Of a stretch of DNA of 64,000 nt, positions 21,653 through 33,626 are shown in pieces (the first letter of the stretch is position 1; every line of letters begins with the position of its first letter). Source of the stretch: Rallus limicola (taxonomy: Eukaryota; Chordata; Aves; Gruiformes; Rallidae); contig JAKCOZ010000011.1 of the NCBI GenBank assembly GCA_022605955.1, positions 7,631,990 through 7,695,989 of the forward strand, in the 5' to 3' direction. The translations under genes were made by a program, and so were the position numbers. The notes beneath the pieces are model-generated. The model had not been told where the DNA came from. It did no database searches and saw only the letters and a program-made list of their open reading frames with translations.

Positions 21653-23492
21653 GCAAAAAAGCTAAGCCAAATTAAAAGTCTACTGTTGCCAAGAAGGGGA
21701 GCTTTAGTTTCCTTCCCTTCTTTCCCACTTTCCTTCTGCCCCTGATTCCGCTTCTTCCCCTACTTGTAACTATCCCCATACCCACACCCTTCAACTTGAT
21801 CTCCCCTCTAGCCCAGTAAGAAGTGAGATGATTTCATTTCCAAATCCAAAGTCACTTTTTTGCCTCTCATTTTCTGTCATTTCAGTGAATTGAACAAACC
21901 AATTTATCAATCAGCAGGAGCAAGCAGTCAGGTTTGCCCTGTTTTGGTGTTAAAGAGCTTATAATTCAGCTCAAGTCATGTCATGAACCGCATGTGTAAG
22001 CATCCTTTTACACAGGGTTACTCATCTGCTCACAGAATAAAGCTAATGAGTCAAAAAATCTAAACAGCAAACTCTCCTTTCGCCTCCTCCACACTGTAAA
22101 TTAGATATTAACACTCATGTAAAAAACTATCTTGAAGACAAACACACGGCTCCTGAAGCACTAAGCCTCAAGCACAAAAGAACCTTTGTCCAAACAAATT
22201 CAGACACATGTGAGTGCCAATAAAACTCACCTATGTGCAAGTATTAACATCTGGGCTTAAGAACAGCCGGGGTGAATGCACAAGGGGAAGGAGACCTTTC
22301 AAATATTTGGAAATGTGTATCGAAGCATTTCATACCTCATCTTGCGATTGCGAGGGTGCTGTGGGCACTATGTCTCCCCTTGTAAATAAGACAGGTCAAG
22401 GCTTATAAATAAGGCAGGTCAAGGCTTGTTCTCTGACCCTCAGGGCCATACAGCGCAGCTTGTGTCCATATGGCAATTACACTTCCTCGCACTCTCCCCC
22501 ACACCATGGCGTCATTCACACCGCTTACTCCAAAGAGCCTGGACGAGGGCAGGAGGTAAAGCCAGGAAAAGAGCACAGGAGCAATGAAATAGCACTGCAG
22601 AGCAGTGCTTGAGCCCACCACGCCTTGGACCGGTGCAGTTTGCTAATGTGGATGCAGCTGGTGAGACTAGTCAGGGATGCAGAGACATCATGCGTCAGTA
22701 TATTTAATATAAAGAGAGTTTGACCAGAGGTGAGCTAAAGTCAGATTCTGCAGTGCAAACACCATGGAAAGAAAATTAATTTTTGCTTTCCTCCCAGCTA
22801 ATGCAGTTGCACTGTAAACTGATCCTAGCAGCATATTCCTATTTGGTACCTATTTGTATGCAGTACCATTTACTCTTCCTGGCTGCATTTCACTTATTGT
22901 TGATAAATAATCTGATTCCTGTGTTTTAATCTACAAAAACGTCATCACAAACCAGGATTTACCAAATCCGCAAATAAAATCTGTGTTTCAGGCAAGGCTG
23001 GCTTCCTACTGTACAGCTATTCAGAAAGGTGTGGGAACACCAACATTCATTCTACACAGTATTCCCCTGTCCTGGGAAGGGTGTTTTGGTGAGGGAACAC
23101 TTCATGTGCCTCTAGCATCAAAATGCAATACTCTGAAAGATGCACTGTTTGCCTTGGAGTATTACAGTCAAATGCTATGTGGTCTTGAGAAACAAGACCT
23201 GCTTCTCATGAAATGAGGACAGAAGAATGAGCAGTAGCCTTCAGTGTGACTACCACGTGTTCTTTCATTTCATTTATGGCTTGCCTTTACTGGAGGATTA
23301 ATTTGCTCTTAAACTGAACCCTCCCTATTCAGAGGCTCCACATCAGCAGCGTCTTGGAAAGAGCAGTGTCTCTCAGGACCTTCTCATCATCAAACTACAG
23401 AAACATGCTGTGCTATTAGGGCAGGAACTAAACTAGCTGGAAAAGTGTTTAGAGTGTAGTTATCAGTGATCCATTTTTCACTGTGAAAGGAT
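21653..23492. other. Unique sequence with one short tandem duplication
   Basis: No gene or repeat family recognised. A 23-base unit beginning taaataagacaggtcaagg is repeated once at 22,383-22,428 with one difference in the overlap (gaca against ggca). Open frames are short and without recognisable content. The left part (21,700-21,800) is pyrimidine-rich. Confidence 0.45.
22383..22428. repeat. 23-base tandem duplication, two copies
   Basis: Two adjacent copies of a unit reading taaataagacaggtcaagg then ctta, and taaataaggcaggtcaagg then cttg. The near identity shows a recent local duplication, probably by replication slippage. No function is implied. Confidence 0.85.
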
Positions 23493-23668
23493 ACAGCGAG
23501 TGGGGTTTTGTGGAGGTCAGTCCTAGATCCGGATCTTATGAAAATATTTTCATTTTCCTGGACATAGCGTACCTGGATGATGACCAGGATGCTGGAATTT
23601 AGATAATGTTTATTACATTTGCAGATGATACCAAGCTAGGACAGACTGCAATAAAGAGAGATGGAGAG
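23493..23668 (+). mobile_element. CR1: Old CR1 ORF2 fragment, polymerase region
   Basis: gcgagtggggttttgtggag followed by gtcagtcctagatcc aligns with the CR1 polymerase motif B (SGV..SVL), and 23,618-23,641 still reads FADDTKLG, the motif C sequence. The intervening segment (phases differ, in-frame stop at tttagataatg) is heavily diverged. No 3' tail follows, so this is an internal fragment. It looks older than the copy at 15,095. Confidence 0.7.
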
Positions 23669-26600
23669 AATTCAACATGGCCTTGATCATGGGACTAGAG
23701 GTATAAACAAACCCAAGATACCAAAGTCAGCCAGGAACAATCCACAGGAACAATCCACAGGATGAAAATCAGCTTTTCACATAAGTGGATGTGCAGATCA
23801 TGAAGGTGAACATCAACCAGTGATGTCAAGTGGACCTCAAACCAGAAGACCTAAACCCTTTCCTTTTGCTCTAGATCTCAGCTAGTGCTTGGTCTGGGGC
23901 TCCTGGTTGCAAGTGAAACATGGGCCTCCAGGTGGGAGTCCAGAGGAAAGAAAAACAATTTAGGCAGTGCTGATGCTGTCACCAGAAACAGCAGAAAACT
24001 GAAAAGGAACCCAGGGGATGTGAAAACAGGCTTCAAAAATATAAAGGTTGACAGCAGAAAGAAATAAGCTGCTTTCTATGTTCACTGGGAAATATGGGAA
24101 GTAACGGGCTAAGAGAAAATGCATCAGGAAAATTTTAGTTAGTCACAAGGAGAACATTTCTACTGGAAAGGAAAGCATAAGAAGGCATGCCAGGAGAGCC
24201 TCCCCTGACCGAATATCTGTCAGGAGTGGCCAGTGTCCATCCTGAATGGTGACTCGAGCTCTTGAAAGGAGCTTGCAGTTGCATGACCCAAGAGTGAAGC
24301 AGTTACCTCTCCATGAGTACAAGAAGATCCAAACAGAGCCAGCCTGTGTTAACTGCTTCAAATTGCCTGCTGGCCACAGACATTATTACACATCATTCTT
24401 GGCTTCCCTGCTATTTTCCTAAGATCATCAGAGCCTTCCTGACCTAATCCAGACTAAGTAAATCCCAGTTGTTTGCTTGGTCAGAAAATCCCCTTACCTG
24501 TGTATGACAACTGAGCTCAGATCATCTCTGTTCTCCAAGGTGGCAGTGGTAAGGCATTGGGCTGGCATTGGGCTGCCAGCTAACCAGGAGCTCTTACTGA
24601 AGCCCTTTTGAACCTTCTATGGGCAGCAAAAAAGCATATAAGCTAGGAGAGCAGATAAAAACTCAAATCTGTGCAGTGTGAGCTAAATAAATGGTAAACC
24701 TTTAGATCACCTCTGCAGCTCAGCTACAGCAGCCAAAAATCCAGTGAGCAAAGGACTGGAAGAAGTGATTTGGGTTTTCAAGTCCTCACAGACATGATGA
24801 ACTGTGTACTGGAAACTTGGTACCAATGGGTTTCCCTCATGCTGCCCCATGCAGCCAACCATAACCGGGAAAGAGAAGATGTTTCAAACCTACAGCATGA
24901 CAGAAAAAAAAGCAAGAGACCAAAAGCACTCTCCAAACATGACTGGAGATTTTAAGGGACTGCATGTGCAGGTTGTAGGAAATGTCTTCCCATGTCCAAA
25001 ATTGCCTGAGCACAATCAGACCTGCCAGCCCCTGAACCTGAGGAAGACAAAGCACCCACAGGTCACCTCTGCATTATTACAAGTCCAATCCCTTCTCTTC
25101 CATACCTTCCTAGGACTGGGATTCAACATAGAAAACTTAGCATCTCCCACTTGTGAGGCAGTTAAGTGTTTACTATTTTCAAGCAGCATAAAAGTCAGCA
25201 GGCTCACAGCCCTGAAGGAAGAAGGTATTTCTATTTACCTTTTGCACATCTGCCTTGGAACAACCAACTGCCACTTCTTGGTAAGAACAGTGAACACCAC
25301 CCCCACCCACCTCCACATCTTCACCCTGTCTTTGGTACTGCTCAGCCTGTGTTCTTCTTTCTTCTTGCTTTTTGTTTCTGAGAAGCACATCTCAGAAGGG
25401 ATGCATCCTGCCTTGTCCCACGCCTGCCCAATGCCCATCCAATGTGTTTTATGAAGCAGAGCATGATTTCCATGGGACTTTCCACATTGCAACGTTTATA
25501 AATCATCTTCTAAGTGTTGGAGAGGGCCTGAGCCTGAAGTAACCAAGCATTCAGTGAGTGACCTGATTCTGGCAGTCAGCAATGTTGTTCTAGCAGTTGA
25601 TGTTGCTTGGCACCTAACCCAAATAAATGCATTGTCCTGGCAAAGCAAAGAGAAAAGATGCAGACAAAGTAGCCTTTCTCTCCACTCACTGCAACAAAGA
25701 GGAGAGCACGAGAGCCCTGACCACTGGCTTGAAAGATGTTGCTGGCATTACCACATCAGCCATAGCAAAGAACAAGCCATAAGGTTGGTCCCAGATGTAT
25801 AGAAGAAGGAAAACCCTGGAGCAGCAGCTTGGGTTCTGCTTGCTTTTCCTTTGCACTCATTTTATTTCTCACCCTGGGCATACCACTTAAGGTAAGATTC
25901 ATGACACAGCAACCAACCCAGGAACAAAAATTTCACTTCAGGGAAAAGGTAAGTGCTTAACATTCACAAAATGAGTCAAAGAAAAAAAAAAATAAATACT
26001 GATTTCCTGCTGAGGCACCTCACTAAATCTCTTCACACCTAGACTGACCTCGACATTTAGGATTGGCATCCGCTGCACATGCACAGGAACACCACCAGCT
26101 CAACGAAGGAGCCCTGAAGGACCCATCTTTTCCAGTGGTCTCTTGCCAGTGTGACAGCCCAAGCTTTGGCACAAAGCCCAGCAGTCACAGCCACTCTCCA
26201 TCAAAAAAGTGCAGACAGCAGCCACCTTCTGCACCCTTGCCAATGGAGCTCAGGAAGCAAGAGATGCATTTCCAAACCCCAGCTGAGCATCAGGAGGGCT
26301 GAAGGGACCAGAGTGTGTCGCTGAAGGAGTTACCTTCTCCTCCCAGGGAAGCTCAGGAGCTGCACAGCCCAAAGCCCAAAAGTCACAGAGCAGAGCCTTG
26401 AGGTGAGGCCTTGCCACCACATGGGCAGGTGTGAGTTTTGGAAGCAGGTGAGGAAGGGCTGTGACCCTTAGAGCAGCCCTGACAGTCCATACTACTGCTC
26501 TTCGCTGAGAAGCAACAGCAACAAAAGCCTGGCCAGCCCAGCTCTCTAGGTAAAGAGGGACACAAATATTTCCTTACTTCAGACATCAGCCACACAAGGC

Positions 26601-26826
26601 AAACACCTACTGGGTGCCCCAAGAGGGCCCTGGTCAAGGAGGCAGAAGAATTGTTGGCAGTATGGTGCTTGGCTCCTGCAGCCTTCAAGCTGGGACTGGT
26701 ACTATTGGTGTCTGGTCCTGACTCCTGGCTGATGCACACCAGCACCTAAGTGCCAATCATACTTTACATCGCTCCTGGCCTCAGTTCTCCATACAGCATC
26801 TCCCAGCACCCTGTGTGGTACTGAAG
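23669..26826. other. Unique sequence with two small tandem duplications
   Basis: About 3.1 kb with no recognised gene. A 13-base unit (ggaacaatccaca) is duplicated at 23,735-23,761 and an 11-base unit (ggcattgggct) at 24,553-24,574. A 216-codon plus frame at 24,804-25,454 has no recognisable domain, and its tail is rich in Leu, Phe and Ser. An A-run is at 25,982-25,992. Confidence 0.45.
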
Positions 26827-27246
26827 AATAGAATCATAGAACCAAAGAATGCTTTGGGTTGGAAGGGATCTCAAAGACCATCTAGTTCCAACCCCCTGCC
26901 ATGGGCAGGGACACCCTTCACTAGATGAGGATGCCCAAAGCCCCATCCAGCCTGGCCTTGAACACTGACAGGGTGGGGGCAGCCACAGTCTGTCTAGGCA
27001 ACCTGTTCCAGTGCCTTACCACCCTTACAGTAAGTAATTTCTTCCTAATATATAATCTAAATCTCCCCTCTTTTAGTTTAAACACATTACCCCTTGTCCT
27101 ATCACTATACTTCTGAATAAAGTCTCCATCTCCAACTTTTCCTGTAGCCCCTCCAGGTACTGGAAGGCTACAATATGGTCCCCCTGTAGCCTTTTCCAGG
27201 CTGAACAAGCCCAACTCTCTCAGCCCATCTTTGTAACTGTTCATAA
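26827..27246 (-). mobile_element. CR1: CR1 LINE 3' end, reversed, about 420 bases
   Basis: aatagaatcatagaaccaaa, then ctttgggttggaagggatct, then ccctgccatgggcagggaca, then the ORF2 C-terminus. On the minus strand a 107-codon frame remains, with [13 protein letters not shown], then FRLYIRKKLLTVRVVRHWNR and LSVFKARLDGALGILI before a stop. A small frame disturbance (SLEKATGGPYC replacing the usual [11 protein letters not shown] region) marks it as inactive. 5'-truncated. Confidence 0.94.
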
Positions 27247-29516
27247 CATCTGCCTTCTAAGACAACACTGTTAGATAAGAACATTTAGATATTTTCATAA
27301 ATTATTTAGCTTGCTTTTAGGAGATGCTCTCACAGACAGGCACAGCCTTTTTCACCACACGCTCTGCAAAAGGAATTGAGTAACAACATATCCACTCTCC
27401 CTTGGACTTAAAAAAGAGCCAAATCTCTCTCCATTCTCTTTAGGTTACAAGCTGGAGGACTGTTCACAGCAAGAGTCGAAAAGCATCCAGAGAAGACGAG
27501 CTACAGCTCCTGCTCCCCCATCATGCTCCCAGGACTGTGTCATTCTGTCACTGCCCCCCACTACAGGGTTTTTATGGGTTTCTTGCTTTTCCTTTCTGCT
27601 CTCTTTCATGCCTCTCTCCCTGAGTTTCAATCAAAGTTGCACTTCCCCACTCCTCATTCTCTCCAGCCCCTTGCATTCCTGGAAGGAAAACAAGGACAAA
27701 CCAAGCTGGCTGGCCATTAAAAGCTGTTCTCACAACAAAAGCAGTGATTTCCCATAAAGCTTAAGCTGTGCTGCTCATGCTTTGCTTCCCTGCTTTAGGG
27801 CACATCCACAGAGATACAGCAGCCTCAGATGGGTGACATAAATAATAAAGTATCATTCTCAGTAACAAAGCAATTTCAGCTTTGCCAAAAAAGTAGCTGA
27901 TAAGCCCATTCAAGCTACTACACACTTAGAAACATGTTGATCTTTGGAGCTGCCCTCTCCTCAGAGCTGGTGATTGAACCAATCCCAGGTTTGATTTTTC
28001 TCTTAGTTGACTTGTTTACTGCCAAATTCCACCCCCAGCCTCCCTGAAAAAAAAAAAAAATTAAAAAAATGCACTTTTCAAATGTGATTTATGAAGTGCC
28101 TGTAAGTAAGCGCATGCACACACACACGAAACCACACAGGGCTGTGGTTCCAGCTGCACGGGAAAAGCAGCTACAGGAACTCTCACTGCATAATAAACAC
28201 TACCTGAGCAAGCCCTTTTCTTTGTCAGTGTAGTCTTGGGGCTGGAATTTCAGGGGTGGCATAACTGCATCACTTCATTAGCTGCCTTTGGGTAGTGAAA
28301 TGATGCTTTTTTTATTTCATTTTGAAAAAATTCCCATAAACACAGACATGCACACACACACCCAGGGCAACTACCAGCCCTTGGTAGTTCAAGCTAGACC
28401 ATCCCTGCCCGTCCAAATAATTTAACAGCCCTATACTTAAGTTTTTTCAAATATCTCTTCCTGTCATCCAAGGGGAAAGCTGTTTAATTTTAAAAGGCAG
28501 AAGGAAAGCATATTAATCTTCAACCCACGTTTGGTTAATGAGAGTGCTGTGTACTCTGTCCCAAAGCAGTAGTCATCATCCAAGACACTCTCACAGCTAT
28601 TTGCAGAGACGCTTGCATCACTCTTATAAAAGCAACATGTAAGACACTGAGAAGCAAAACAGGGGTTTCAGGAGAGAACAGAAGACATTTGCTGTAGCTT
28701 GCATGCTCTGAGTGGGTAAATGTGAGCAAAAAAGCATTTCCAGTCCTGAAACACCAAGCCTGGTCCAACAAAGGTGACGTGCGTAGGGTGACAGTGACCT
28801 GCAGCCCCTGCTCAGCTCTGAGGAGCTCAAAATTGCATCTCTGGAGGTCCCTGCTCTCAGCTTTGCCCTGGCTCCTGCTCTTTTCCCCGGGCCTGTGGAA
28901 GTTCAGATATTTTTAGCTGTTTGCCATGAGTGAAGGAATGTCTTTTCCTAAGTTACCTCATTCATAAGGGCAGCTCCGCCAAGACAAACAGGTCCTAAGT
29001 GTGATTACACGGACTCCAGCCAGGGGAGAGAGCTCACACCACATTAATGTGCATGCTCGAATCCTAAGTACCTGAATTATTAGTATTGATGGTCCATGAA
29101 ATTACATTTCTGACTTCCTCACCTGGCCACACAGATAGGACAGGGAGGGAATTTCAGACCTTATGTGGCTGAGCACCTCTGACTGTGAGTGAGGAGCCCT
29201 GCGGTCATCCTGGGGTGCTCCCCAAACTGGGGCCTTTTCAGGAATAGCTGCCAAAAGAAAAGCCAGCAGCCAAAAACAACTCTTATTTCTCACCTGGGGA
29301 AATCTGTGCTACCCCAGGCTTGCTTTGCTAATCACAGTCACCTCTGTATGCCTTTACTCACATCTCGCCAGAGCCATCCCATAAGTGGACAGCAATTAAC
29401 ACCCTCCCCAGCAAAGGGACCAAGGACTCAATGAATAACCCCTATATAAAACTATTGTGCCTCAAACACCAGCTAATTAACTTGCAAAAACACCGTCTAT
29501 GCTGTAAAAACAGGTA
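27247..29516. other. Unique sequence with an A-rich run and a CA run
   Basis: No gene recognised. There is an A14-TT-A7 run at 28,047-28,069 and short (CA)n runs near 28,115-28,126 and 28,350-28,360. The segment 28,840-28,900 is C-rich. Nothing else was supported. Confidence 0.45.
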
Positions 29517-29600
29517 CCTTTCACATGTGTAAAACCTAAACCTTGGAAGTTAATTGACTCACCCAAGGCCACCACAGCAAATCAGTGTCAGAGTAAACTC
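29517..29600 (-). mobile_element. MIR-like core-SINE relic
   Basis: The + strand block gttaattgactcacccaagg followed by ccaccacagcaaatcagtgt and cagag parallels the reverse complement of the MIR core (gttaagtgacttgcccaagg, tcacacagctagtaagtgg, cagag). The part to the left, cacatgtgtaaaacctaaac, matches the expected gatgaggaaactgagg segment more loosely. MIR is an ancient amniote SINE, so a highly diverged copy is plausible in a bird. The tRNA-like head is not recognisable. Confidence 0.55.
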
Positions 29601-29610
29601 AGAGTAAACT
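29589..29610. repeat. 11-base tandem duplication
   Basis: The unit cagagtaaact occurs twice in a row, the first copy overlapping the right end of the MIR-like relic. This is a small slippage event with no implied function. Confidence 0.85.
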
Positions 29611-31328
29611 AAACTAAAGCTGCTTCCTTGCTCTGCCCCACAACTACCTATATGATCCCAGGCCTGAAGGACCTATATGCTTGGGGAATAGGGCTTCTCT
29701 GCTACATAGAGCAGAGACAAAACAAAGCCGTTCAAGTTGTCCAGAGACAATTCTATCTGCAGATACCACATAAACTCTGATGGTATCTACTTGGACCCTT
29801 GGGCTTCAACACTCCAGCTGTGCCAGGAGGGGAAATTTAGATATTAAAAACCCTATCTATCCAACATTTTATTTGTCTGTCTATCTATATATCTATCTAC
29901 CTAAAAAAATTTAGCAGACCCCCAGAAACATAAGAAAAACTAGCCCAGATGTACAGGCAGAATTTTTCTTCTCCACCACCACCAAATAAATATTGAATGG
30001 GGGTTCTTGATCCATAGGGAATTAATACACAAACAGGCTTAAGATGGGAGAACATTAACATGCAGCCCTTCAAAGCCCTGCTTTATCCCTTTTGGACAGT
30101 GCCTCCAAATTTCTGGGAGCTCCCTGCTACAACCTTTGAGCTGCTCTGCACTGCATGGGTTCTTGCACTCTGGGCACTTGCTGGCTTTTCATTAATGTAA
30201 ATTGTAATATAGGTGATGATGGGCAAAGAGATGATTACATCCAGCCCCTCAAAATGGATGTTGGGTTTGTCATGGTTTGTCTTGTGCACAGCATCTGTCA
30301 TCCTCTCAGCAGTGACAAACTCAGGCCCAACAACAACAACAAAAAGGTTTAATCCCATTCCAGGGTGTTCTTGTCTGCAAAGTCCTCCTTATGAAAGACA
30401 GATGTGAACCTGCCAGCTCAGTCAGATGCAGAAAGCCCCAGTAAATGCAGGAATGAATGTTCTTGCATACAGAATTGGCAAGAAATAACGGGGGGATTCA
30501 AACAATGAAAGAAGTAAATCATTTCAATATGACAGGTTGGGTTTGAAAACGATTTCAGGCCACAGACATGGAAATCAAAGACCATCATCTCTGGCAATCC
30601 CAAAGGAAAACAAACCTTTCCTTCCCCCAGAAAGTAAAGTTATAAAGCCAAGGTGAAGTGAATTGAGGCTGAGGAAGGGAATGATCTCTATTCAGCGAGG
30701 CACATTGCAATAATCAGAGTGCACACGTTACTGAAGACATAATTTAAAGCAGAGATCAAATTCTACAAAGCAAGACCAAAAAAAAAAAAAGGTAAAGTAA
30801 TAGTAAAGGAATGCTATGAGCAACAGGAAACCCAACACTGACAGGGCCTTGCTGAACACTACACAAACCATACAGCACAAACCCACACCTGAGCGGACCC
30901 TTCGTATCACACAAATATCCCTGGCCAGACCATGTGCATGATTATTCTTTGCTTTTTATTAGCAAAGATCAAAATCCAGCATCTAATGAAAGCTCTAAAT
31001 CCCTCTAACCAGCAGGAATAAGAACAATGCCAGGCTTATTTCCGGGATTAAGGCAAAACAACAGGGAATTTGGGGAGGTCTGAGTCTTACCTTAGACTCC
31101 TGGCAGCAAAGTGTGGCAGCACTACATCTGCTTCCCCCATCAAAGGAAATGCCCGAGGCTGCTTTTAGGGTGATATCAACAGTTTCCCGAATTTAAAAAA
31201 AGAATTAAAAATCACCATTGTTTGGAAATCCACTTTCCAGCTAAATTCAGCAGGGTGACAGTTTAGCAGTTTAGCAAAGGTCAGTCCCTTGCTGGATGCC
31301 ACAGACATCACAGGCACACTGCCTCCCT
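29601..31328. other. Mostly unique sequence with minor low-complexity tracts
   Basis: 29,816-29,850 (cagctgtgccaggaggggaa and on) resembles a short CR1 sense fragment but is too brief to call. 29,872-29,902 is a degenerate tetranucleotide tract (ctgtctatctatatatctat). An A-run is at 30,778-30,790. A 91-codon minus frame at 30,083-30,358 has no recognised family. No gene supported. Confidence 0.4.
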
Positions 31329-31362
31329 CCCCCCCCCCACCCCCCCCCCCCCCCCCCCCCCC
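31329..31362. repeat. Poly-C tract (C10-A-C23)
   Basis: Ten C, one A, then twenty-three C on the + strand, so a G-run on the minus strand. Such a run can form a G-quadruplex on the G strand and an i-motif on the C strand. It is also a known weak spot for sequencing, so the exact length is uncertain. The flanks (gcctccctcc and ggattgctcatc) are ordinary. Confidence 0.95.
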
Positions 31363-31590
31363 GGATTGCTCATCAACAGAGGGGAGACTGTCAAAAATGT
31401 ATGTGCAGGTAGTGACAAGCCTGAAAAATGAACAGGGATGGAGAACTCTGGGCCCAAAGCAATACTCTCTTCATCTGCCAAATGTCACATCCCTGCTCAC
31501 CAGCTCTGCAAAGACAGGAGATACTGGTTGTGTTAATTCTCAGCCTTCGTCTCCTGTCTATATATATTTTTTACCAATTTGAAAACATAC

Positions 31591-31978
31591 CATGGAATCA
31601 TAGAATCATAGAGTGTGTTAGGTTGGAAGGGACCTTTAGAGGTCCTCTGGTCCAATCTTGTTGCAGTAAGCAGGGACATCTTCATTAGGTCAGATCACTC
31701 AGAGCCCACCAAGCCTGACCTTGAATATCTCCAGGGATGGGGCCTCCACCACCTCTCTGGGCAACCTGTACCAGCGATCTACCACCCTCATAGTGAAGAA
31801 CTTCCTAATGTCTAATCTTAACCTGCCCTGCTCTTGTTTAAACCCATTACCCCTTGTCCTAGCACTCCATGCCCTTACAAATAGCCCTTCACCAGCTTTC
31901 CTGTAGCCCCTTCAGCTACTGGAAGGCTGCAATAAGGTCTCCCCTGAGACTTCTCCAGGCTGAACAAATACAACTCAA
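31591..31978 (-). mobile_element. CR1: CR1 LINE 3' end, reversed, about 390 bases
   Basis: catggaatcatagaatcata, then gttaggttggaagggacctt, then a distinctive block attaggtcagatcactcaga not seen in the other copies here. It continues with gatggggcctccaccacctc, gggcaacctgtaccag and the ORF2 end to acttctccaggctgaacaaa. The unusual UTR block suggests a separate subfamily. 5'-truncated. Confidence 0.93.
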
Positions 31979-33547
31979 TTCTCCTCTCAAACAAATTATT
32001 ACTTCGACCAGTTTCTGGTAAGCTTCTTTCATTTCATGTCAAAGTCTTCCCAATCTTCCTTTCTAATCAAAATAACAGTGATTAATTTAGAAAGCTTGAA
32101 ATGCAGAGGAGTTAAGGCCATTTACCTTTCTACCTAGCCTGCAAACCAACCAGCTTTGACTCTTGTACTCCCTTGGGAAATCAGGCTGATATATCAGTGA
32201 GGGATAGTGTGATTAATAAAAAAAAAAGCATTGTTTGCTATTCATCTACCACCTTAAAGCTGTTTCAGGGTAATGTGGCACTTCTACACGTGCCTCCTTT
32301 GTGTTCACAGCTGGGAGCATGTAATTTCTTCAGTATCCCAGTTGCTCTTTTCTCCAGAAAGATGCCAAACCATTTTTGCAAGCTATGGGGATGACCTCAG
32401 AAGTTTCTACTCACAAGTGTTTCTGCTGGGGGTGACTGCGAGTGATGACTCAAACTATGCGAGTCCTGCTCCAATACAAGAGCGTAAAAATGCAGCTGCT
32501 GCTGCTTGGAATGTGGCCACTGCTTAGCAGAGTAGAAACACACCGTGTGCTCCTGGGACAGGCAAGAGGGGCCCATTTGTGTAGCACGTGAAAGGTTGGG
32601 CAAGGCTAGGAGATTTGCACAGTCATAAGGCTTGGGCATCAGTGCAATGCTGACTCATGCAATGACACCACCATCCCCCCCAACCCATCCCAAACACCTT
32701 CTTTCTCCTTTAACCCCTACACATCCCACTGTTGAGGCAAGAAAATCCTGGGTTTGACTTGCTGCAACACTAGAAGTGCTAAAGATAGTATAAAGTTGCC
32801 TTTTTCAAGCCAAGACCATGCATAAAAACATTACCTGTCCTCCCTTTTCAACCCAGGGGAGTCCCACATGTGCCTGCATGTTGCTACTAGCTAAGGAGAA
32901 AAGCACACACAGTTTAACATCATTCCTCTCCTCCCATAGTCCTTGTTCATCTGCTCTCACTCTCTCATAATTATCACTGTGAAATCAAGTTATATATTTG
33001 AAAATATATATCAACTGCCTGACATTTAAAAATCTATTTACAGCGCTTGTCTTCTCATTACCCTGTCTACTTTACAACCTTGATTTTATTGAAATGCCAT
33101 TTTGGGATATTGATTTCACTTGAATTGCAAATAATACTGGGCTTTCTTGAAGAAAATTAAATATATATTTCATAGTCAACAGACAGGAAAATCTCTCTGA
33201 ATTGCTCTTGCATAGAGAAATAATCAGCCCATTTCAGAGGGCTGTGTAACGTTGTGCAACTTAGGAGACTGAAGGTTAAGTGTTGGTGTGCTCAGGAGAG
33301 TGAGGGTTCAAAACCTGCTCACAGTCCAGCATCATCAGACTCATTTATTCAGTCTGTGTTTTGGTTGTAAAGATGAAAGGCTCTGCAGCAAGACTTGCCA
33401 TTTAACTCTTTCTTCTCTCTACTGCATGTACCACGAGGTCATCAGCTCTGTGGGTCTCTCTACTAAGCTGGGTAAGTGGGTGGGTAAGTGGGACTGGACC
33501 TTCTCCACCAGATGGAGAAAGTAAGTGATACTGGATCATTTTGTACA
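31979..33547. other. Unique sequence with weak SINE/tRNA-like signals at the right end
   Basis: No gene recognised. An A-run lies at 32,218-32,227. AT-rich sequence fills 32,990-33,180. At 33,240-33,320 there are two isolated matches to SINE-type sequence (gctgtgtaacgttgtgcaac and ggttcaaaacc) without a coherent element. A 12-base unit is duplicated at 33,470-33,492 (gggtaagtgggt). Confidence 0.4.
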
Positions 33548-33585
33548 TAAGTTTGGCTTGTTCAGCCTGGAGAAGAGAAGGCTCC
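33548..33585 (+). mobile_element. CR1: Tiny CR1 sense fragment
   Basis: tttggcttgttcagcctgga followed by gaagagaaggctccag is a near-exact match to the CR1 ORF2 segment encoding LFSLEKRRL, seen also at 59,535-59,575. It is cut off on both sides. The next CR1 copy, 42 bases downstream, is in the opposite orientation. Confidence 0.7.
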
Positions 33586-33626
33586 AGATAAGTAAAGTGA
33601 CCCTTTATCTGAAGAGGAAGAAGGTG

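Noticed and set aside
22983..23216. Open segment after gtgtttcag, resembling an exon start
   Set aside because: The acceptor-like site is not followed by a convincing donor and the peptide shows no family resemblance.
24804..25454. 216-codon plus-strand open frame
   Set aside because: No recognisable domain, the C-terminal part is a Leu/Phe/Ser-rich stretch from pyrimidine-rich DNA, overlapping frames are open on both strands, and no splice or promoter context supports it.
29816..29850. Short match to a CR1 sense segment (cagctgtgccaggaggggaa)
   Set aside because: Only about 35 bases with mismatches and no adjoining CR1 sequence. Mentioned in the interval note but not called.
30083..30358. 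91-codon minus-strand frame suggestive of a processed pseudogene
   Set aside because: No poly-A tract or target duplication, and the peptide does not resemble a known protein.
33240..33330. Possible tRNA gene or MIR copy (ggttcaaaacc B-box-like sequence and gctgtgtaacgttgtgcaac)
   Set aside because: No acceptor stem or A box at the right distance, and the two SINE-like matches are in the wrong order for a MIR element. Left as isolated matches.
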